From contig WTCE01000117.1 in assembly GCA_013138735.1 (NCBI GenBank), positions 38,746 through 102,745 of the forward strand: DNA of 64,000 bases, read 5' to 3'. Below the pieces are notes generated by a model. It saw only the letters and a list, made by a program, of their open reading frames with translations. It was not told where the DNA came from and did no database searches. The stretch is from Crocinitomix sp. Its GTDB lineage: Bacteria; Bacteroidota; Bacteroidia; Flavobacteriales_D; Crocinitomicaceae. Position numbers and translations under genes: made by a program. Positions 9,924 to 17,502 of the stretch are shown piece by piece (positions within the stretch are counted from its first letter, which is position 1; each line of letters starts with the position of its first letter).

Positions 9924-10690
9924 TTGTTATGGCTTTTAGATTTTTCCCAATAAATATCCATATCAGCTAAATTCATTTCACTCAACTCTTTTCCATCCTT
10001 CTTCGTTTCAATTTCCATCCATTGAAAGCGATTAATAAATTTTCGGTTCGTTTTTGCCAAAGCATCTTCAGGATTAACACCTATCCAACGGGCATAATTT
10101 ATCATTGAAAAAAGGACATCCCCAAATTCTTCTTCCATCTTTTCTTTATTGCCAGCTTCCACTTCAACCTTTAATTCGGCAATTTCTTCTTCAACTTTAT
10201 CCCATACTTGTGTTTTGTTCTCCCATTCAAAGCCAATGCCTTTTACTTTGTCCTGAATTCGGGTGGCCTTAACTACTGCTGGTAAAGACTTAGGGACACC
10301 TTCTAAAACTGATTTTCTTCCTTCTTTTAGCTTCAATCTTTCCCAATTCGCCTTTACTTCTTCCTCATCTTGTACTTCAACATCACCATAAATATGCGGA
10401 TGTCTGTAAACCAATTTGTCACATATTGCGTTAAGTACATCAGAGATGTCAAAGTCGCCAGTCTCTGAAGCTATTTTAGAATAAAAAACCATGTGTAACA
10501 TTAAATCACCTATTTCACCTTTTAATTCGGCCATATCGCCTGCTGTAATAGCGTCAGCTAATTCGTATGTTTCTTCTATGGTTAAATGGCGAAGTGATTC
10601 GAGTGTTTGCTTTTTATCCCATGGACATTTTTCACGCAATTCGTCCATGATATTTAATAACCGCTCAAACGCTTTCAGTTTATGGTTCAT
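9920..10690 (-). CDS. mazG: Nucleoside triphosphate pyrophosphohydrolase MazG
   Basis: A 256-residue all-alpha NTP pyrophosphatase that hydrolyses (d)NTPs to monophosphates plus PPi as house-cleaning. The N-terminal MazG domain has CPWDKKQTLESLRH and the Mg-binding acidic helix EETYELADAI with GEIGDLMLH. The second MazG domain has EEIAELKVEVEAGNKEKMEEEFGDVLFSMINYARW. The family's tandem-domain layout and length (about 260) are intact. The start ATG is at 10690, 39 bases from a divergent gene, so the two share a short bidirectional promoter region. Confidence 0.96.
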   Translation of the reverse strand: MNHKLKAFERLLNIMDELREKCPWDKKQTLESLRHLTIEETYELADAITAGDMAELKGEIGDLMLHMVFYSKIASETGDFDISDVLNAICDKLVYRHPHIYGDVEVQDEEEVKANWERLKLKEGRKSVLEGVPKSLPAVVKATRIQDKVKGIGFEWENKTQVWDKVEEEIAELKVEVEAGNKEKMEEEFGDVLFSMINYARWIGVNPEDALAKTNRKFINRFQWMEIETKKDGKELSEMNLADMDIYWEKSKSHNK

Positions 10691-10695
10691 TTTTT

Positions 10696-10703
10696 TAGTT
10701 TTG
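10696..10703 (+). promoter_or_regulatory. -7 promoter element of the lipid A deacylase gene
   Basis: TAGTTTTG matches TAnnTTTG exactly and lies 26 bases before the TTG start at 10730, inside the 39-base divergent gap with mazG. No clear TTG sits at -33. Confidence 0.4.
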
Positions 10704-10729
10704 CGTAAAATTAAATTAAACTTCGCATT

Positions 10730-11818
10730 TTGAGAATAGTTTTACTCTTTTTGTTCGTAATGTTTCTGCAAGACGGAATTACTCAACAGGTAGGTCCGTT
10801 TTCTATGTCATTATCTCCCCGTACCGGTCTTTTAATGGCGCATAGAGAAACTATGCATCATTTAGTAAAAGGCCGTGCAAATGCACTAGAACTGGAGTTT
10901 TCAAGACAAGACACGTCAAAAGGTGCCTATAGTCAAATCTACCGTTACCCTTCTAGAGGAGGTTCATTTGTGTTACAAGATTATGGCAACCGCGAGGTGC
11001 TGGGCACAAGTCTTACATTTTTTAGGTTTACAAAATTTCCAATTTATCAAAGTAAAAAATGGGGATTCATAGATTTTAGACTGGGGCAAGGGTTGAGTTA
11101 TATTACAGAAAAGTATGATCAGCACGGCAATAAAAAAAATATAGCAATAGGTTCACATATCAACGGGTTTGTGAATTTGAATTTTTCATGGACGAAACAC
11201 TTTAACAAGTTTTTTGTTGGGGCGGGAATAGATTTTTCACATATTTCCAATGCAAGTTTGAAGTCACCCAATCAAGGATTAAATACATTGACAACATTTG
11301 CCACTTTAGGATATAATTTCTATGAGCGGCAAGTATATGATCAACCAAAATTTTCTTTAGACTCCATTGATACAGTACGCAAATTTTCAAAATGGCACTT
11401 TCAATTCGTGTTTAGCTTAAAACAAAACGTGGCGGATCATTTACAACCCCGAAACTTTGGAGTTGCTGCTTTACAAGCTCTTTATCGTAAAAGGTTAAGT
11501 CCGGTTTGGGATGTTGAATATGGGATAGATTTAGTTTATAATGAAGCCAACCGTTGGTTTTATGATGTGCAACCAGAGCCGGTTTACGAGGGTTTTTTGA
11601 TTGGCGGCTATAGCGGACTGTCCTTATCAGTTTATAAAACCCAAATTTATTTCGGAGTAGGGGTATATGCATTGAATTTGATTAATCCCGCTGGTTGGGT
11701 TTATAACCGTACCGGAATTCGATTTAAGGGGGATGGTCCATGGGATTTTTCCATTGGAATTAAGGCACATATTGGTGTGGCAGATTATTTAGAGTGGGGA
11801 TTGGGTTATAGTTTGTAG
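10730..11818 (+). CDS. Acyloxyacyl hydrolase / PagL-like lipid A 3-O-deacylase
   Basis: A 362-residue outer-membrane barrel using a TTG start (TTG AGA ATA). A signal peptide covers about residues 1-18 (ends GITQ). The catalytic-type segment GIDFSHISNASLKSPNQGLN carries the His-x-Ser pair of the PagL family active site, and the glycine/aromatic alternation throughout fits beta strands. PagL removes the 3-O acyl chain of lipid A in the outer membrane. At about 360 residues it is longer than classical PagL (about 170), which is usual for the Bacteroidota branch of PF09411. It is followed after 8 bases by a DUF2807 lipoprotein gene, so the two are probably co-transcribed. Confidence 0.8.
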   Translation: MRIVLLFLFVMFLQDGITQQVGPFSMSLSPRTGLLMAHRETMHHLVKGRANALELEFSRQDTSKGAYSQIYRYPSRGGSFVLQDYGNREVLGTSLTFFRFTKFPIYQSKKWGFIDFRLGQGLSYITEKYDQHGNKKNIAIGSHINGFVNLNFSWTKHFNKFFVGAGIDFSHISNASLKSPNQGLNTLTTFATLGYNFYERQVYDQPKFSLDSIDTVRKFSKWHFQFVFSLKQNVADHLQPRNFGVAALQALYRKRLSPVWDVEYGIDLVYNEANRWFYDVQPEPVYEGFLIGGYSGLSLSVYKTQIYFGVGVYALNLINPAGWVYNRTGIRFKGDGPWDFSIGIKAHIGVADYLEWGLGYSL

Positions 11819-11826
11819 CAAGAAAG

Positions 11827-12594
11827 ATGAAGGAAATAAAAAATATCGGTTCAAAATTTTTACGGAAAGGTCTTGTCGCAATTGTACTTTGTGTTGTTGT
11901 GGCCTCATGTACAAAGGCAGAAGATAGAAGATGTTTAAAAGGGGCAGGCGAATATACTGAGTTTAGTATTCCGTTAGATTCTGTTCGCGCTTTTCATTTA
12001 AATAAAAATATTAAATACCGCATCTATCAGGACAATAGCTATAAGGTGGTTATTAAAGGAGGGAGTAATTTAGTTTCACAAATTGAGTTAGATAATAGAG
12101 ATAATGTACTTTATGTGGATAATCGAAATCAATGCAATTTTCTAAGATATCCACAAGAATTGGTTGAGGTTGAAATTCATTACCCTTATTTAAAGAATTT
12201 TTATATTGACGCAACTGATTCAGTTGTTTTTGCAAACAAAGTAATTTCAAGATCACTTTTTGTTGAAATGCGAAACGGTGGTGGAAGTTTAATTGCAGAT
12301 GTAGATGTTGCTATAATTTCCATGGTTGTATCTAATGGAGCAGGAGATTTTACCCTCACGGGTAAAGCGGCAGAAGCAGAGTTGAAAATTCAAAATAATG
12401 GTTCGGCAAATGCAATCGGTTTCCGTTCTGTTTATACCTATATCTATCAAAACTCTACTGCAGACTTATTCATTAACTTAGATAATTCTTCAGCCCTAAT
12501 TGTCATTGATGGAACGGGGGATGTACTCTACAAGAACGTTGCTGGAAATATCATATCAAAAGGGGTTGGTTCTGGACGGATTATAAAATTATAA
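11827..12594 (+). CDS. DUF2807 (GIN domain) lipoprotein
   Basis: A 255-residue protein with a lipoprotein signal (basic start, hydrophobic core, lipobox VVASC at about residue 28). The mature region is a repetitive beta-rich domain with SLFVEMRNGGGSL, DFTLTGKAAEAELKIQNNGS and GDVLYKNVAGN, matching the head/GIN domain family DUF2807 once described as a putative auto-transporter adhesin head. It is predicted to sit in the envelope as a right-handed beta-helix-like fold. It lies 8 bases after the deacylase and before a 77-base gap to the small membrane protein array. Confidence 0.82.
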   Translation: MKEIKNIGSKFLRKGLVAIVLCVVVASCTKAEDRRCLKGAGEYTEFSIPLDSVRAFHLNKNIKYRIYQDNSYKVVIKGGSNLVSQIELDNRDNVLYVDNRNQCNFLRYPQELVEVEIHYPYLKNFYIDATDSVVFANKVISRSLFVEMRNGGGSLIADVDVAIISMVVSNGAGDFTLTGKAAEAELKIQNNGSANAIGFRSVYTYIYQNSTADLFINLDNSSALIVIDGTGDVLYKNVAGNIISKGVGSGRIIKL

Positions 12595-12671
12595 TTAATC
12601 ATTGCGTTGAGTTTTCAGTTTTAATCTTAATTTTATTCTTTAAAACAATATTTAAACCAAAATCTATTATT

Positions 12672-13127
12672 ATGCATAAACAAAGATTAGCAGTAATTAT
12701 CGCAGCAGGAGTAGGAGTCATTGCATCTTTTTTGCCGTGGTTAACAGTGACATTACCATTTTTTGGTAGTACTAGTGTAAACGCACTTTCTTTTTGGCAG
12801 GGAATTTTCTTTCTACTGTTGTGTGGAGCTGCTGGAACATTCGCCTTTCTTGGAGATAACAGAGAGGGACCAATTGATCCACAGAACGTGAAGTTTGTTG
12901 CTGGTGGAGGTGCTGGAGCTTTCTTGATGGTTGTGATTGTTTTGATTAGCGGAACAGGCTCATCATACGGAGATGTTGGAGGGAGTTTTGGAATTGGGTT
13001 GTGGATTGGTTTACTAGCTGCTTTAGCAATCGTGGCAGTACCATTCGTGATTAAAGACAGCGGAGAATTTTCAATGCCAACAAAAGACAGCATTAAAGAC
13101 GAATTCAACGAAATTAAGGATAAGTAA
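12672..13127 (+). CDS. Four-TM small membrane protein, first of the array
   Basis: A 151-residue protein with four hydrophobic segments (about 8-27, 35-54, 74-96, 106-125) and a polar C-terminal tail (KDSGEFSMPTKDSIKDEF). The first loop contains LPWLTVTLPFFGS and the second GDNREGPIDPQNVKF. The family is not recognised beyond a resemblance to small Bacteroidota integral membrane proteins. The leader ACCAAAATCTATTATTATG resembles the leaders of the genes at 13788 and 14460. A strong terminator follows. Confidence 0.75.
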   Translation: MHKQRLAVIIAAGVGVIASFLPWLTVTLPFFGSTSVNALSFWQGIFFLLLCGAAGTFAFLGDNREGPIDPQNVKFVAGGGAGAFLMVVIVLISGTGSSYGDVGGSFGIGLWIGLLAALAIVAVPFVIKDSGEFSMPTKDSIKDEFNEIKDK

Positions 13128-13141
13128 TTATCCACTCACTT

Positions 13142-13181
13142 AAAAACGCCATTACCCTATAAGGGTAATGGCGTTTTTTTT
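13142..13181 (+). terminator. Strong intrinsic terminator
   Basis: A near-perfect 15-bp stem (AAACGCCATTACCCT pairing with AGGGTAATGGCGTTT) around a tiny AT loop, followed by a run of T. It begins 15 bases after the 12672-13127 stop. The stem is flanked by A and T runs, so it could work on both strands, but no minus-strand gene needs it. Confidence 0.9.
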
Positions 13182-13193
13182 AAATAACATATT

Positions 13194-13688
13194 ATGAACA
13201 GAGACGAATTACACAACGAAATTATAGAAGATTTAGGGGGGCATGTGTCTGATGGTCAATTGCCTCAATTTTTGAATGTCTTAACTATTTTAACATTTAT
13301 TGGAAGTGGACTAGCTTTAATAATGGGGCTTTATAACTTAACAACGGTAGATGAGCAGCAAGCAAATATTGATTTGCTAAATAGCATGCCTAGTGCTAAC
13401 TTTCTAGGGCCAGAATTTACACAAGCCGCACAAGCTGCGCTTGACAATATCTATTTATTACAAGGAACAGGCATAATTGCTGCAATTTTGTGCTTAATTG
13501 GTGCTTATTTAATGCGTAAATTGAGCAAGACAGGATTCTTTCTTTATATCGTTGCTTCAGTAGCCAGCGTTGCAGTGCCAATCTCAGTTGTTGGTTTTGG
13601 TTTAATGGGTATGATGATCCTCATTGGAGCAGTCTTTACAATAGCCTTTGTAATAATGTATAGCGTTAATTTTAAGTACTTGAAATAA
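13194..13688 (+). CDS. Small multi-pass membrane protein, second of the array
   Basis: A 164-residue protein. The soluble N-terminus MNRDELHNEIIEDLGG precedes a first TM at LNVLTILTFIGSGLALIMGL (about 29-48), then a polar segment (49-85), then three TMs (about 87-107, 116-138, 140-158). Its layout and phrases such as LYIVASV and AYLMRKLSKTGFF echo the 13788 gene (MYTVVTS, GAMKMMKGNKGGF), so they look paralogous. The start lies 13 bases after the preceding terminator, so transcription may restart within or before the terminator; I see no separate promoter there. Confidence 0.78.
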   Translation: MNRDELHNEIIEDLGGHVSDGQLPQFLNVLTILTFIGSGLALIMGLYNLTTVDEQQANIDLLNSMPSANFLGPEFTQAAQAALDNIYLLQGTGIIAAILCLIGAYLMRKLSKTGFFLYIVASVASVAVPISVVGFGLMGMMILIGAVFTIAFVIMYSVNFKYLK

Positions 13689-13720
13689 AATTATTTATTA
13701 CACTTAAACGGCTGGATGTT

Positions 13721-13749
13721 TTGAATTTAATCGAATAATGTTACTTTTG
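13721..13749 (+). promoter_or_regulatory. Bacteroidota-type promoter of the 13788 gene
   Basis: TTG at 13721-13723 is followed after 18 bases by TACTTTTG at 13742-13749, matching TTG/TAnnTTTG. The 38 bases after it (GAAACACTAAACTAAATAAA and on to the ATG) are almost identical to those before the 14460 gene. Confidence 0.65.
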
Positions 13750-13787
13750 AAACACTAAACTAAATAAAAACCAAAATCTAATTAATT

Positions 13788-14213
13788 ATGTCAGAAGAAA
13801 TTATTGATGGAAACTCTGGAGGATCAGGAGAAGTACCACAAGCATTAAAAACTTTAGGAATTCTAAGTATTATAGGTAATGCCCTATGGGGACTCCTTTT
13901 TCTAATCGGAATGTTTTGGATTCTTGGAAATACTGCAGGTCTTGCTGGTATCATGCCAGGATTAGGAGATGCGCTTATATTAGTTGTTGTTATTTGTGTT
14001 GTGATTATTTTACTCAATATATTGGGTCTAATGGGTGCAATGAAAATGATGAAAGGAAACAAAGGTGGTTTTATAATGTACACTGTTGTGACAAGTTTAT
14101 GGGCACTATTAATGCTTTTAGCTGGAGTTGAAGGTGGTATCTGGTATATTCTTTCAGGTATTGTATCAATTGGATTCATTGTTGCATTTAGCATGCAATT
14201 GAAGAAATTGTAG
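13788..14213 (+). CDS. Small four-TM membrane protein, third of the array
   Basis: A 141-residue protein starting MSEEIIDGNSGGSGEVPQAL, then four hydrophobic helices (about 24-48, 60-83, 93-112, 116-135). Gly-rich helices (GLAGIMPGLGDAL) and a basic cytosolic loop GAMKMMKGNKGG separate TM2 and TM3. It shares its start MSEEIID and almost its entire untranslated leader with the 14460 gene. It has its own promoter and terminator, so it is a monocistronic unit. Function is unknown. Confidence 0.8.
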   Translation: MSEEIIDGNSGGSGEVPQALKTLGILSIIGNALWGLLFLIGMFWILGNTAGLAGIMPGLGDALILVVVICVVIILLNILGLMGAMKMMKGNKGGFIMYTVVTSLWALLMLLAGVEGGIWYILSGIVSIGFIVAFSMQLKKL

Positions 14214-14251
14214 TTTCAATTTTAGAAGAAAAAATTCATCTTAAAGATGAT

Positions 14252-14287
14252 AAACGCCTTGACAATAAATGTCAGGGCGTTTTTTTG
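14252..14287 (+). terminator. Intrinsic terminator of the 13788 gene
   Basis: A 12-bp stem (AACGCCTTGACA with TGTCAGGGCGTT, one G-U pair) around a 5-base loop, then seven T. It uses the same AACGCC...GGCGTT outer stem as the terminator at 13142. Confidence 0.85.
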
Positions 14288-14413
14288 TTATCAAAGTACG
14301 GTTAATTTGCCAATTCGATATTCTACCGGCTATTCATCTCTTTTCTATAGCCGCGATTTTGATTTATCTAAAATGATTTCGGTTTTAGAAACTCAGTCTT
14401 ACGTGAATAATCT

Positions 14414-14421
14414 TATTTTTG
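14414..14421 (+). promoter_or_regulatory. -7 promoter element of the 14460 gene, in a duplicated leader
   Basis: TATTTTTG matches TAnnTTTG; no TTG lies at the -33 position. From this element to the ATG the sequence repeats that of the 13788 gene with a single change (AAAATTTAATTAATT against AAAATCTAATTAATT), and similarity continues into codons 1-7. Confidence 0.55.
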
Positions 14422-14459
14422 AAACACTAAACTAAATAAAAACCAAAATTTAATTAATT

Positions 14460-14909
14460 ATGTCTGAAGAAATTATAGATATGGGCTATGACGCCGGTGC
14501 TACGGGGTTAGTTATTAATGAACAAATTAAAACTGAATTAAGAAAAACGGCCAAATGGACTACTTTTTTAGCTGTTTTAGGATTTATTGCGATTGGCGTA
14601 ATGGTTCTGAGTTCACTATATATGTTGTCTAACGCAAGTAGTGGGTATGGGTATTTTAGTGAGCAATTGTTTGCAATGGGTGTCACCTACATCATTGTTG
14701 CAATAATCTATTTCTTTCCAGTTTATTTTTTAATGAAATTTTCAACGAAAATGAAAGATGCATTAGGACTTGGTGGCCAAATGTCTTTGAATGAGGCATT
14801 CGGCTATATGAGAAAGCAATATCAATTTGTTGGTATCCTTGCTATCGTGATAATTTCCATTTATATTATTGTTATACTAGGAGCGCTTTCAATGGTCGGC
14901 CGATTTTAA
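14460..14909 (+). CDS. DUF5362-like small membrane protein, fourth of the array
   Basis: A 149-residue protein starting MSEEIIDMGYDAG. It has an ELRKTAKWTTFLAVLGFIA first TM (about 33-57), a second at 73-93, then a soluble loop with MKFSTKMKDALGLGGQMSLNEAFGYMRKQYQFVG and a third TM at about 124-144. The Trp-containing entry to TM1 and the loop before the last TM resemble the DUF5362 family of Bacteroidota. The N-terminal tag and leader are shared with the 13788 gene although the bodies differ, which suggests gene-end exchange or retained leader duplication. A hairpin terminator follows. Confidence 0.75.
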   Translation: MSEEIIDMGYDAGATGLVINEQIKTELRKTAKWTTFLAVLGFIAIGVMVLSSLYMLSNASSGYGYFSEQLFAMGVTYIIVAIIYFFPVYFLMKFSTKMKDALGLGGQMSLNEAFGYMRKQYQFVGILAIVIISIYIIVILGALSMVGRF

Positions 14910-14927
14910 TTGAAATCAAGCTATTAA

Positions 14928-14963
14928 AAAATGATTCCAGTCTTGTGAATCGTTTTTTTTTTG
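14928..14963 (+). terminator. Probable terminator after the membrane protein array
   Basis: A 7-8 bp stem (ATGATTC with GAATCGT, one G-U) with a 9-base loop precedes a run of ten T. The stem is weaker than the two upstream terminators, but the T-tract is strong. Confidence 0.6.
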
Positions 14964-15009
14964 TTTCTAACTAAAACAATCCTTAAGTTTGTACCGAAAT
15001 TTGACAGAA

Positions 15010-15210
15010 ATGAAATTAGCACTATTTACAATTGTACTTTTAGGATTAGGATTTGCAGGAATTGCAATAAAAATCTGGGGAAAAAAAGGTGGCAAGTTTG
15101 AAGGAACATGCGCAAGTAATAACCCAATGTTCAATAAAGAAGGCGAAAACTGTACGTTTTGCGGTGCGCGGCCAGATGATCAATGTTTAAAAGAAGACGT
15201 TGTAGCATAG
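15010..15210 (+). CDS. Small Cys-rich membrane-anchored protein
   Basis: 66 residues from the second Met (MKLALFTIVLLGLGF); a longer reading starts at 14989. One N-terminal TM (about 2-22) is followed by a soluble tail with FEGTCASNNPMFNKEGENC, then TFCG and DDQC, giving four cysteines. This matches a short membrane-or-secreted family I recall from many Bacteroidota with a conserved TCAS-NP-NKEGE-C-CG pattern. The cysteines could bind a metal or form disulfides; the role is unknown. It is a stand-alone gene after a terminator. Confidence 0.75.
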   Translation: MKLALFTIVLLGLGFAGIAIKIWGKKGGKFEGTCASNNPMFNKEGENCTFCGARPDDQCLKEDVVA

Positions 15211-15564
15211 AATTTAACCCTTCGGCAAAGACCTGATGTCGACACTTCTATAAACGGAGCATGACCCAATGCAATAAGGCTTGGGGCGGCACTTTTCATA
15301 ATAACAAATTCACAATTATGGCATTCACACTACTTCTATCTATTTTCTCATGACTTTTATTGGGATCAATTTTAGTTGCCTTAGGTGTAATTAGTGGTTA
15401 ATCGGAAATACAGCAAAATCAAAATCGCATCTTTTGAGTTTATTTCCATTATTTTTTCGTCGTCTGATGCTTAGGCATCTCCTAAAAAAAAAAGAACGAA
15501 ACTAAGTCTCAAAATCTAGTCAATTTCTGAAAATTTGTCTATTTCCGACTAAATACTATTTATC
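15211..15564. other. Gap of 354 bases with degraded sequence
   Basis: No intact gene. It contains repeat-like Bacteroidota intergenic noise (GGGGCGGCACTTTTCATAAT near 15281), a hydrophobic micro-frame interrupted by TGA at 15318-15401 (listed separately), and an A-run near 15484. Confidence 0.5.
15318..15401 (+). pseudogene. Interrupted hydrophobic micro-ORF
   Basis: ATG begins MAFTLLLSIFS, then TGA at codon 12, then the same frame continues LLLGSILVALGVISG to TAA. Read through, it would be a 27-residue TM peptide with Trp or another residue at the stop. It may be a decayed small membrane gene, or chance in AT-rich DNA. Confidence 0.2.
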
Positions 15565-15891
15565 GTGCGTTATCAATCTGCGATCAAACTTTTCAAAAGA
15601 ACCTCTGCACAAGCAATTCAGAAATTAGATGATCAGAATATAGCAGAAGAGGAAGAAGGGTGTGAAGGTTTTTTTCCAAATGCGTTAGCTGTCATTGGTG
15701 ATTCCTTTTCATTATTATTAGGTAGCAAGGACGAAGGAGCCACGTGCAATCCGAAGGATAAAAAAACACACGGTACAATTGTGTTTCTTGGCCAAACAAT
15801 CATTATAATTGGATACATAGTGGCTGTATCACCATTAATAAGCGGACTTTTTATATTGTCCATGAAAAATAGCACGAATTTCAGTTTTTAA
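15565..15891 (+). CDS. Hypothetical small protein with one C-terminal TM
   Basis: 108 codons from a GTG start. The N-terminal half is charged (SAIKLFKRTSAQAIQKL, then an EEEEG stretch), the middle has GDEGATCNP-like polar residues, and a hydrophobic segment spans about 71-98. No promoter or ribosome-binding site is convincing, and the flanks are degraded, so this may be a remnant or a non-coding open frame. The family is not recognised. Confidence 0.35.
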   Translation: MRYQSAIKLFKRTSAQAIQKLDDQNIAEEEEGCEGFFPNALAVIGDSFSLLLGSKDEGATCNPKDKKTHGTIVFLGQTIIIIGYIVAVSPLISGLFILSMKNSTNFSF

Positions 15892-16045
15892 AATCAATGA
15901 TACAGTTTTAAGTGTCAAGAAATCAATACTCCCTACTAAAGGCTATCATCAAATATTTCACCCTTCGATAGTTCAAGACTTCAATAAACTCAAGGCGGCA
16001 CATTGAAAATTTATCATTACACACTTCGACGAGCTCAGCGCGGCG

Positions 16046-16117
16046 CATTGAAAACCTCGTCAAAAAGCATTAATAATTGCCCATTGAAAATCCCCGTCAA
16101 AACGTATTGATAATTGC
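16046..16117. repeat. Degenerate 36-bp tandem repeat
   Basis: Two adjacent units, 16046-16080 and 16082-16117, share CATTGAAAA-CC-CGTCAAAA-G-ATT-ATAATTGC with about 80 percent identity. A third partial CATTGAAAA lies at about 16002. The upstream flank has CACTTCGACGAGCTCAGCGC, the kind of dispersed intergenic motif often seen in Bacteroidota. The cluster fills the gap between 15891 and dapD. Confidence 0.55.
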
Positions 16118-16138
16118 GCATTAAAAAAATGACTCTAA

Positions 16139-16954
16139 CTAAACCGCCACGTCATTTTCGCGCAAGGCATTATTCAATGAAGTTTTTTTATCGGTACTCT
16201 CTTTTCGTTTTCCAATAATTAATGCACAAGGCACTTGATATTCTCCAGCAGGAAATTGTTTTGTATATGAGCCAGGTATAACTACACTGCGCTCTGGAAC
16301 ATGGCCTTTCGTTTCCTTAGGCTCATCACCCGTTATATCAATTATCTTCGTTGACATGGTTAAAACCACATTCGCTCCAAGAACCGCCTCATTACCTATG
16401 CGTACACCTTCTACTACAATACAACGTGAACCAATGAATGCATTGTCGCCAATAATCACAGGAGAAGCCTGTAAAGGCTCTAAAACACCGCCAATTCCAA
16501 CACCACCACTTAAGTGAACGTTTTTTCCAATTTGAGCACATGAACCTACCGTTGCCCAAGTGTCAACCATTGTTCCCGCATCCACATAAGCACCAATATT
16601 TATATAAGAAGGCATCATAATAACGCCAGATGAAATATAAGCACCATAACGCGCAATTGCATGGGGAACAACGCGAATTCCTTTTTCCTTATAACCCGTT
16701 TTTAAAGCCATTTTATCATGAAATTCAAACGGTCCAACTTCAATTGTTTCCATTTTTCGCATTGGAAAATACATAACAACTGCTTTTTTAACCCATTCAT
16801 TGACTTGCCAAGTGCCGTCAGCTAAAGGTTCCGCAACACGTAATTTCCCAGCATCTAGTTCTGCAATAACTTTATTAATTGCATTTTGGGTTTCGGCATT
16901 CTCTAATAATGCTCGATTGTCCCAAGCGTTTTCAATAATTGTTTGCATAGTCAT
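16139..16954 (-). CDS. dapD: 2,3,4,5-tetrahydropyridine-2,6-dicarboxylate N-succinyltransferase
   Basis: A 271-residue acyltransferase of the succinylase branch of lysine/meso-DAP synthesis, using succinyl-CoA. The N-terminal helical domain (ENAWDNRALL, MYFPMRKMETIEVGPFEFHDKM) is followed by the left-handed beta-helix with hexapeptide repeats (IGAYVDAGTMVDTWATVGSCAQIG, IGDNAFIGSRCIVVEGV, NEAVLGANVVLT), then a short C-terminal strand region (YQVPCALIIGKR). Length fits DapD (about 270-275). Met1 and Met3 are alternative starts. It is monocistronic and divergent from the YbaB gene. Confidence 0.97.
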   Translation of the reverse strand: MTMQTIIENAWDNRALLENAETQNAINKVIAELDAGKLRVAEPLADGTWQVNEWVKKAVVMYFPMRKMETIEVGPFEFHDKMALKTGYKEKGIRVVPHAIARYGAYISSGVIMMPSYINIGAYVDAGTMVDTWATVGSCAQIGKNVHLSGGVGIGGVLEPLQASPVIIGDNAFIGSRCIVVEGVRIGNEAVLGANVVLTMSTKIIDITGDEPKETKGHVPERSVVIPGSYTKQFPAGEYQVPCALIIGKRKESTDKKTSLNNALRENDVAV

Positions 16955-16987
16955 GTTATCCGTTAAATTTCAGTTCAAAGATAGCAC

Positions 16988-17014
16988 TTGATCGATTAAA
17001 CTTCTTTATTTTTG
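16988..17014 (+). promoter_or_regulatory. Promoter of the YbaB/EbfC gene
   Basis: TATTTTTG at 17007-17014 matches TAnnTTTG. A TTG at 16988-16990 lies 16 bases upstream, somewhat closer than usual. The ATG is 29 bases downstream of the -7 element. Confidence 0.5.
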
Positions 17015-17043
17015 TGAAGAATAATTAACGAAATACAAAAGAG

Positions 17044-17334
17044 ATGTTTGGAAACGGAATGATGAAAAAAATGCAAGCCATGCAAGAAAAAGCAGAGGAA
17101 GCAAAAGAGCGATTGAATCACATCAAATTAATTGGAGAAGCCAAAGAAGGTGCAGTGAGAATTGAAGTGAATGGAAATGGAGTCATTACTGATTTAAAGT
17201 GGAGCGACGACTTGCAAGGCACAGAATTGAAACAGTTAATTATTACAGCTGCAAATCGCGCTTTAGAACAGGCTAACCGAACCAAAGAAATGGAAATGGC
17301 ACAAGCAGCTAAAGGAATTATTCCTGGAATGTGA
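17044..17334 (+). CDS. YbaB/EbfC family nucleoid-associated protein
   Basis: A 96-residue DNA-binding protein of the YbaB/EbfC family. Helix 1 is Met/Lys/Glu-rich (MKKMQAMQEKAEEAKERL), the three-strand centre has GAVRIEVNGNGVITDLKW, and the last helix has IITAANRALEQANRTKEMEM, ending with a short PGM tail. Length and tweezer-like layout fit the family, which forms dimers that coat DNA. The usual partners dnaX and recR are not adjacent. Confidence 0.93.
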   Translation: MFGNGMMKKMQAMQEKAEEAKERLNHIKLIGEAKEGAVRIEVNGNGVITDLKWSDDLQGTELKQLIITAANRALEQANRTKEMEMAQAAKGIIPGM

Positions 17335-17502
17335 TTTAGTCACTAGTCATTAGTTTTTTTTGCCTACTGCCTACTGTGTCTTTATCAGTCATCAAATTCT
17401 ATCGGTCAAATAATAATTTGTTTTTGGCTTAACGCTTCAATTCGCGTCAAACCGAATTGAAAATTGTTAATTGTACATTGCACATTCAACGAAGTAACCT
17501 GC

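Noticed and set aside
12599..13135. A long antisense frame under the 12672 membrane protein gene.
   Set aside because: It is antisense to a sequence with clear TM pattern and a terminator after it; its Pro/Thr-rich product is typical of shadow frames of hydrophobic genes.
14247..14435. An open frame between the third and fourth small membrane protein genes.
   Set aside because: It spans the terminator hairpin and the duplicated promoter region and has no protein-like composition, so it is non-coding.
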